Source of the DNA: Bradyrhizobium sp. CER78
GTDB lineage: Bacteria > Pseudomonadota > Alphaproteobacteria > Rhizobiales > Xanthobacteraceae
DNA length: 64,000 nt
NCBI RefSeq assembly: GCF_029846235.1
Contig: NZ_JARVWP010000007.1
Span: 62,001-126,000 of the forward strand
Direction of reading: 5' to 3'
Part shown: positions 60,070-64,000 of the stretch, in pieces
Layout of the letters: every line of letters begins with the position of its first letter
Position numbering within the stretch: position 1 is the stretch's first letter
Translations under genes and position numbers: made by a program
Notes under the pieces: generated by a model
Told to the model about the DNA's origin: nothing
What the model saw: only the letters and a program-made list of their open reading frames with translations
The model's database searches: none

Positions 60070-61095
60070 CTAATGAACCGCCGCAGCTATGCGCTGCCCT
60101 TCACGGTCGAAACACAACGGACGCACCAGATGCAAGTCGACCTCCTGGCCGGCCTGCAGCGGCTGATGCGGATCCGCCAGCGTCACCAGCGTCTCGCCCT
60201 TATAGTCCAGATGAATATGATTCTGCTCGCCGAGGTGCTCGACCCGGTGCACGCGGCCGACCATCTGCCCGCCATTGCGCGCGGCGAGCTGAAGATGCTC
60301 GGTGCGGATGCCGACCGTCTCGGTTCCCGGCGGCACCGCGACATCGGCGAGCAGGCGCGCCGGCAGGAAGTTGATCTGAGGCGTCCCGAGCCGCGAGGCG
60401 ACGTAGCTGCTGGACGGGCTCTCGTAGATCTCCCGCGGCGTGCCCAGCTGGAGCAATTGGCCGTCTCTGATCACGCCGATGCGCGAGGCCATCGTCATCG
60501 CTTCGACCTGATCGTGCGTGACATAGAGGATGGTCGCGCCGAGCTCGATCTGGATCCGCTTGAGCTCGAGCCGCAGCTCGCTGCGAAGCTTTGCGTCCAG
60601 CGAGGACAGCGGCTCGTCCATCAGATAGATCGAGGGATCGCGGACCAGGGCGCGGCCGATGGCCACGCGCTGCATCTCGCCACCGGAGAGGCGGGTGGCG
60701 CGGTTGTTCAGCTTGCTTGCGATATGTAATAGCTCCGCGGTCTGCTCGACGCGCTTGCGGATGATCGGCTCGGCCACCCGCCGCGCCGGCGAGCGCAGCG
60801 GAAACGCCAGATTGTCGTAGACCGTGAGATGCGGGTACAGCGAATATTGCTGGAACACGAAAGCAATGTCTCGCGAGCCGGGCGGATCGTGGGTCACATC
60901 GCGCCCGTCGATCACGACGGAGCCTGCATCAGGGCTCTCCAGTCCGGTGACCAGCCGCAGCGTCGTGGTCTTGCCGGCGCCGCTCGGTCCGAGCAGCACC
61001 AGGAATTCGCCGTCGCTCACGGTCAGCGAGAGGTCGCGGACCGCTTCGACTGCACCGAAGCGCTTGGTGACGTTGCGCAGGGTGACGTCAGCCAT
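60070..61095 (-). CDS. MalK-type ABC importer ATPase, first of a tandem pair
   Basis: About 341 aa. Walker A is GPSGAGKTTTLRLVTG (about 37-52), the signature is RLSGGEMQRVAIGRAL, Walker B is IYLMDEPLSSLDAKL, and there is a C-terminal TOBE-type domain. With the next gene it forms a heterodimeric ATPase pair. Tandem ATPases of this kind occur in the rhizobial GlpST glycerol importer, which fits a C3 polyol or triose substrate given the dha genes. The substrate is not proven. Confidence 0.92.
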   Translation of the reverse strand: MADVTLRNVTKRFGAVEAVRDLSLTVSDGEFLVLLGPSGAGKTTTLRLVTGLESPDAGSVVIDGRDVTHDPPGSRDIAFVFQQYSLYPHLTVYDNLAFPLRSPARRVAEPIIRKRVEQTAELLHIASKLNNRATRLSGGEMQRVAIGRALVRDPSIYLMDEPLSSLDAKLRSELRLELKRIQIELGATILYVTHDQVEAMTMASRIGVIRDGQLLQLGTPREIYESPSSSYVASRLGTPQINFLPARLLADVAVPPGTETVGIRTEHLQLAARNGGQMVGRVHRVEHLGEQNHIHLDYKGETLVTLADPHQPLQAGQEVDLHLVRPLCFDREGQRIAAAVH

Positions 61096-62185
61096 GGCGT
61101 GGGCCCTCCTCGCTGGCGGTCCGGATCGCAAGGCCGCTGCCGATGTCGAACAGCGCCAGCCGGTCGGCGTTGAATTCGAGACCGATGGTCTCGCCGATCT
61201 GAACCGATGCACTGGACGGCAGCCGCGCGGCGACCCGACCATAGGCGGTGTCGACGGTGACGATCTGGGTGGTGCCGAGATATTCCGCCCCGAACACCTC
61301 GCCGCGCACGGCGCCCGCGTCGGCGAACCGGATATGCTCCGGACGGACGCCGAGCGCCAGCGGCGCGCTGGCGCGGTCCTCGCGGATCTCCGGCACCACC
61401 AGCCTGGTGTCATGGAAGCTGACGGCGCGATCGCCGGATCGCACGCCGCCCTCGAAGCGCAAGAAGTTCATCGGCGGTGAGCCGATGAAGTCGGCGACGA
61501 ACATACTGGCGGGCCGGTCATAGACCTCCTGCGGCGTGCCGATCTGCTCGACGCGCCCCTTGTTCATGACGGCGATCTGGTCGGCCATCGACATCGCCTC
61601 GAGCTGGTCGTGCGTGACATAGACCGTCGTCGCCTTGATGCGATCGTGCAGGTCGCGCAGCTCGCCGCACATCAAATGACGAAACTCGGCGTCGAGTGCG
61701 CCCAGCGGCTCGTCCATCAGGAACGCCTTCGGCCGCCGCACCATGGCGCGCCCGAGCGCGACGCGCTGCCGGTCGCCGCCGGAGAGCTTCGAGGTCTTGC
61801 TCGACAGCAGATGCTCGATCCGTAGCATCCGCGCGGTCTCCTGCACCCGCTCGCGGATCTCGCGCCTCGCCATGCCCTGGCATTTCAGGGGAAAGCCGAT
61901 GTTCTCCCCGACATTCATGTGCGGGTAGAGCGCGAACAGCTGGAACACGAACGCGATATCGCGCGCGGCCGCGCGGTGGAAGGTGACGTCCTCGCCGTCG
62001 AGCAGGATCTTACCTTCGGTCGGCAGCTCGAGGCCGGCGATCATGCGCAAGGTCGTGGTCTTGCCGCAGCCGGAGGGCCCGAGCATCGCGAAGAACGTGC
62101 CGTCGTCGATCGTAAACGTCGAGCCTTCCACCGCGGTGAACCGATCGAACGACTTGCGCAGGTTTTCGATGCGGATCTGTGCCAT
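61088..62185 (-). CDS. MalK-type ABC importer ATPase, second of a tandem pair
   Basis: 365 aa. Walker A is GPSGCGKTTTLRMIAG, the signature is KLSGGDRQRVALGRAM, Walker B is AFLMDEPLGALDAEF, and a TOBE domain follows. It overlaps the next ATPase gene by 8 bases. Note LSGGDRQ in place of the more common LSGGQRQ. Confidence 0.92.
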   Translation of the reverse strand: MAQIRIENLRKSFDRFTAVEGSTFTIDDGTFFAMLGPSGCGKTTTLRMIAGLELPTEGKILLDGEDVTFHRAAARDIAFVFQLFALYPHMNVGENIGFPLKCQGMARREIRERVQETARMLRIEHLLSSKTSKLSGGDRQRVALGRAMVRRPKAFLMDEPLGALDAEFRHLMCGELRDLHDRIKATTVYVTHDQLEAMSMADQIAVMNKGRVEQIGTPQEVYDRPASMFVADFIGSPPMNFLRFEGGVRSGDRAVSFHDTRLVVPEIREDRASAPLALGVRPEHIRFADAGAVRGEVFGAEYLGTTQIVTVDTAYGRVAARLPSSASVQIGETIGLEFNADRLALFDIGSGLAIRTASEEGPRHG

Positions 62186-62189
62186 GGCC

Positions 62190-62390
62190 CTATTCCGGAA
62201 AATGGCTGACGATGACGAAGCCGACCGTGCCGGCCAGGATCGTCACGAAGGAGTAGCTGTAGAGATCGATCGACCAGGGCTGCACCAGCATGATGATGCC
62301 GCCGCCGATCAGGGTCATCGCGGCGGCCTCCCACGGCCCCCGGCGAAACCAGCGCGCTGCGCCACCTTTGGCAACCACAGAGCCGCTCAT
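62190..62390 (-). CDS. Small membrane protein of the ABC operon
   Basis: 66 aa with two hydrophobic segments (about 22-38 and 45-62). Its ATG overlaps the permease stop by 4 bases and it precedes the ATPase gene by 4 bases, so it is almost certainly translated. A small membrane protein (GlpU/DUF2160-type) sits in the rhizobial glycerol ABC operon; this one is shorter and I cannot show homology. It may stabilise the transporter. Confidence 0.72.
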   Translation of the reverse strand: MSGSVVAKGGAARWFRRGPWEAAAMTLIGGGIIMLVQPWSIDLYSYSFVTILAGTVGFVIVSHFPE

Positions 62391-63349
62391 TTGCGCACCG
62401 CTCCGAAGGTGATGCCGCGCAGCAGATGCTTGCGGAGCAGCACGGTGAACATGACGATCGGGACGACGAACAGCGTGGTCGCGGCGGCAACCGCCGGCCA
62501 ATCCTGCCCACCCTCGCCGATGATGAAGGGGATGAACGGCGGCATGGTCTGCGCCTCGCCGCTGGTCAGCAGCACGGCGAAGGCATACTCGTTCCAGGAG
62601 AAGATCAGGCAGAAGATCGCGGTCGCAGCGATGCCGGTGACGGCCTGCGGCAACACCACCTTGCGCAGCGCCTGCAGCCGCGTATAGCCGTCGACCAGCG
62701 CCGCCTCCTCATATTCGCGCGGGATCTCGTCGATGAAGCCCTTGAGCAGCCAGACCGCAAGCGAGACGTTCACCGCGGTGTAGAGCAGGATCATGCCGAG
62801 CCGCGTGTCGGTCAGGTTGAGCTGCCGGTACATCAGATAGATCGGAATCGCCACCGCGACCGGCGGCATCATGCGCGTCGAGAGGATGAAGAACAGCAGA
62901 TCGTCCGCCAGCGGAATGCGGAAGCGCGAGAATGCGTAGGCCGCGAGCGTGCCGAGGAAGACCGCAAGGAAGGTCGAGCCGAAGCCGATGATCAGCGAGT
63001 TGACGAAGCGCGGCACCACCTTGGACGGCCCGGCGATCACCATGTCCCGCTTCCGCACCAGCTGGTCGTACCAGGTCTCCGGTGGCGGCAGCTTGGCGAT
63101 GAAGTCAGGCGTCTGGCGCGTCCGCACGGTGAACAGGTTGACATAGCCTTCGAGCGTCGGCTCGAAGATCACCTTGGGCGGATAGGCGATGGCGTCGCTC
63201 TGCGACTTGAAGGCGGTGGCGACGATCCACAGCAGCGGCAGGATCGTGATCACTGCATAGAGGATGACGAGGCCGCCGGCGAACGCCTTGGTGCGCGGCG
63301 AGGCTTCGACGATGGAATGCGCGGTGGATCTGGTGGCGGCAGCGGTCAT
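62387..63349 (-). CDS. ABC importer permease (MalG-type)
   Basis: 320 aa with six membrane segments. The EAA loop is EYEEAALVDGYTRLQALRKVVLP (residues about 222-240 of the protein), the ATPase-docking site. An unusually long first periplasmic loop (about 55-105) follows segment 1. It overlaps the partner permease by 4 bases. Confidence 0.92.
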   Translation of the reverse strand: MTAAATRSTAHSIVEASPRTKAFAGGLVILYAVITILPLLWIVATAFKSQSDAIAYPPKVIFEPTLEGYVNLFTVRTRQTPDFIAKLPPPETWYDQLVRKRDMVIAGPSKVVPRFVNSLIIGFGSTFLAVFLGTLAAYAFSRFRIPLADDLLFFILSTRMMPPVAVAIPIYLMYRQLNLTDTRLGMILLYTAVNVSLAVWLLKGFIDEIPREYEEAALVDGYTRLQALRKVVLPQAVTGIAATAIFCLIFSWNEYAFAVLLTSGEAQTMPPFIPFIIGEGGQDWPAVAAATTLFVVPIVMFTVLLRKHLLRGITFGAVRK

Positions 63350-64000
63350 CGTTGCTTCACCTTGTTGAGCGTCTTGACATAGATGTTGGCGGCGCCGAAC
63401 ACGGTCACGAACAGGATGATGGCGAGCGCCGAGGAATAGCCGGTGCGCCACTTCTCGAACGCCGCGCGCTTCAGCGAGATTGACACCAGCTCGGTGGTCG
63501 AGCCCGGCCCGCCCGAGGTCAAGAGATTGACCATGTCGAACATCTTGAAGTTCTCGATAGCGCGGAACAGCACCGCGAGCATCAGGAACGGCACCGTCAT
63601 CGGCAGCGTAATCGACCAGAACTGCCGCCATGCCGAGGCGCGATCGACTTCCGCGGCCTCATAGATGTAATCGGGGATCGAGCGCAGCCCGGCGAGGCAG
63701 ATCAGCATGACGTAAGGCGCCCACATCCAGGTATCGACCAGCACGATGGTCCACGGCGCCAGCGCCACCTGCCCGGTCATGCTGAACGAGCTCGGCGGCA
63801 CGCCGGTGAACAGGCTGATCAGATGGTTGAACGGCCCGATCTGCGGCTGCAGCAGCAGCGTCCAGAAATTGCCGACCACCGCCGGCGACAGCATCATCGG
63901 CAGCAAGATGATCGTGGTCCAGAAACTGTGGCCGCGAAACTGACGGTTGATCAGGAGCGCGAGACCGAACCCGACAACCACCTGCAACACGACCGACGAG
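63346..64000 (-). CDS. ABC importer permease (MalF-type), N-terminus outside window
   Basis: The C-terminal 217 residues are present, with about five membrane segments and the EAA loop IYEAAEVDRASAWRQFWSITLP. The frame is open to the right edge. The substrate-binding protein gene is probably further upstream, outside the window. Confidence 0.92.
   Translation of the reverse strand, partial: SSVVLQVVVGFGLALLINRQFRGHSFWTTIILLPMMLSPAVVGNFWTLLLQPQIGPFNHLISLFTGVPPSSFSMTGQVALAPWTIVLVDTWMWAPYVMLICLAGLRSIPDYIYEAAEVDRASAWRQFWSITLPMTVPFLMLAVLFRAIENFKMFDMVNLLTSGGPGSTTELVSISLKRAAFEKWRTGYSSALAIILFVTVFGAANIYVKTLNKVKQR

Overview
The window is a high-GC stretch of chromosome from an alphaproteobacterium. 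It is most likely Bradyrhizobium or a close relative in the Nitrobacteraceae (Rhodopseudomonas type). This rests on codon use, the many Liv-type ABC transporter, LysR, AraC and SDR genes, a wax ester synthase locus, and short intergenic inverted repeats of the kind common in that group. No 16S gene or other taxonomic marker is present, so the assignment is an inference. One tRNA gene, tRNA-Leu(CAA), is present. I see no rRNA, CRISPR array, transposase, integrase or phage gene.

Region 1 (1-11.2 kb) is ordinary mixed chromosome: an SDR with a divergent LysR gene, an azlCD amino-acid exporter with a divergent CGNR regulator, a Tat-exported DsbA-like protein, a TauE-type permease, lrgA/lrgB, two thioesterases with a divergent TetR gene, two small exported proteins, an AbrB-type membrane protein and DsbB. 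Three of the divergent promoters carry clear palindromes.

Region 2 (11.4-37.3 kb) starts at the tRNA-Leu gene. It ends at a degenerate copy of the tRNA 3' end followed by a repeat that also lies just downstream of the tRNA, so it may be an old tRNA-targeted island. Its core is a storage-lipid locus on the minus strand: lipase-like hydrolase, phasin-like protein, SDR, acyl-CoA ligase, WS/DGAT acyltransferase, MFS transporter, adenylate kinase, a second SDR and a second hydrolase. Next to it are three paralogous AraC regulators, an acetoacetate decarboxylase / 3-hydroxyacyl-CoA dehydrogenase / CoA-transferase operon, an L-serine deaminase / M20 hydrolase / DUF3100-like group, and a second acyl-CoA ligase. 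The main discovery is a 41-bp bipartite element found seven times here. It consists of a TGTCCGNAANTCACC half, exactly 12 bp of spacer, and a CAATCGMACCTTT half. Five copies are followed 22-23 bp later by a TAGNCT-like -10 hexamer. Copies sit in front of the lipid operon, the acetoacetate decarboxylase operon, one AraC gene and the second acyl-CoA ligase. One copy points at a gene-free stretch that ends in a strong terminator, which suggests an unannotated small RNA.

Region 3 (37.4-55.5 kb) has a TPR / GT41 glycosyltransferase, then a hydrolase and outer-membrane protein with an AraC regulator. It also holds a tightly packed ten-gene minus-strand operon: flavin reductase, HpaB-type oxygenase, cupin, branched-chain-type ABC importer, DUF2848 protein and amidase. 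A divergent MarR gene adjoins it. The operon looks like uptake plus oxidative and amide-cleaving catabolism of an unidentified, probably aromatic, compound. A second AraC regulator of the same subtype and another hydrolase follow.

Region 4 (55.6-64 kb) is a polyol or triose utilisation operon on the minus strand. A MalFGK-type ABC importer (two permeases, a 66-aa membrane protein and two ATPases) feeds a PTS-dependent dihydroxyacetone kinase: DhaL, DhaM, a stand-alone HPr, Enzyme I, an HTH-like protein of unknown role, and DhaK.
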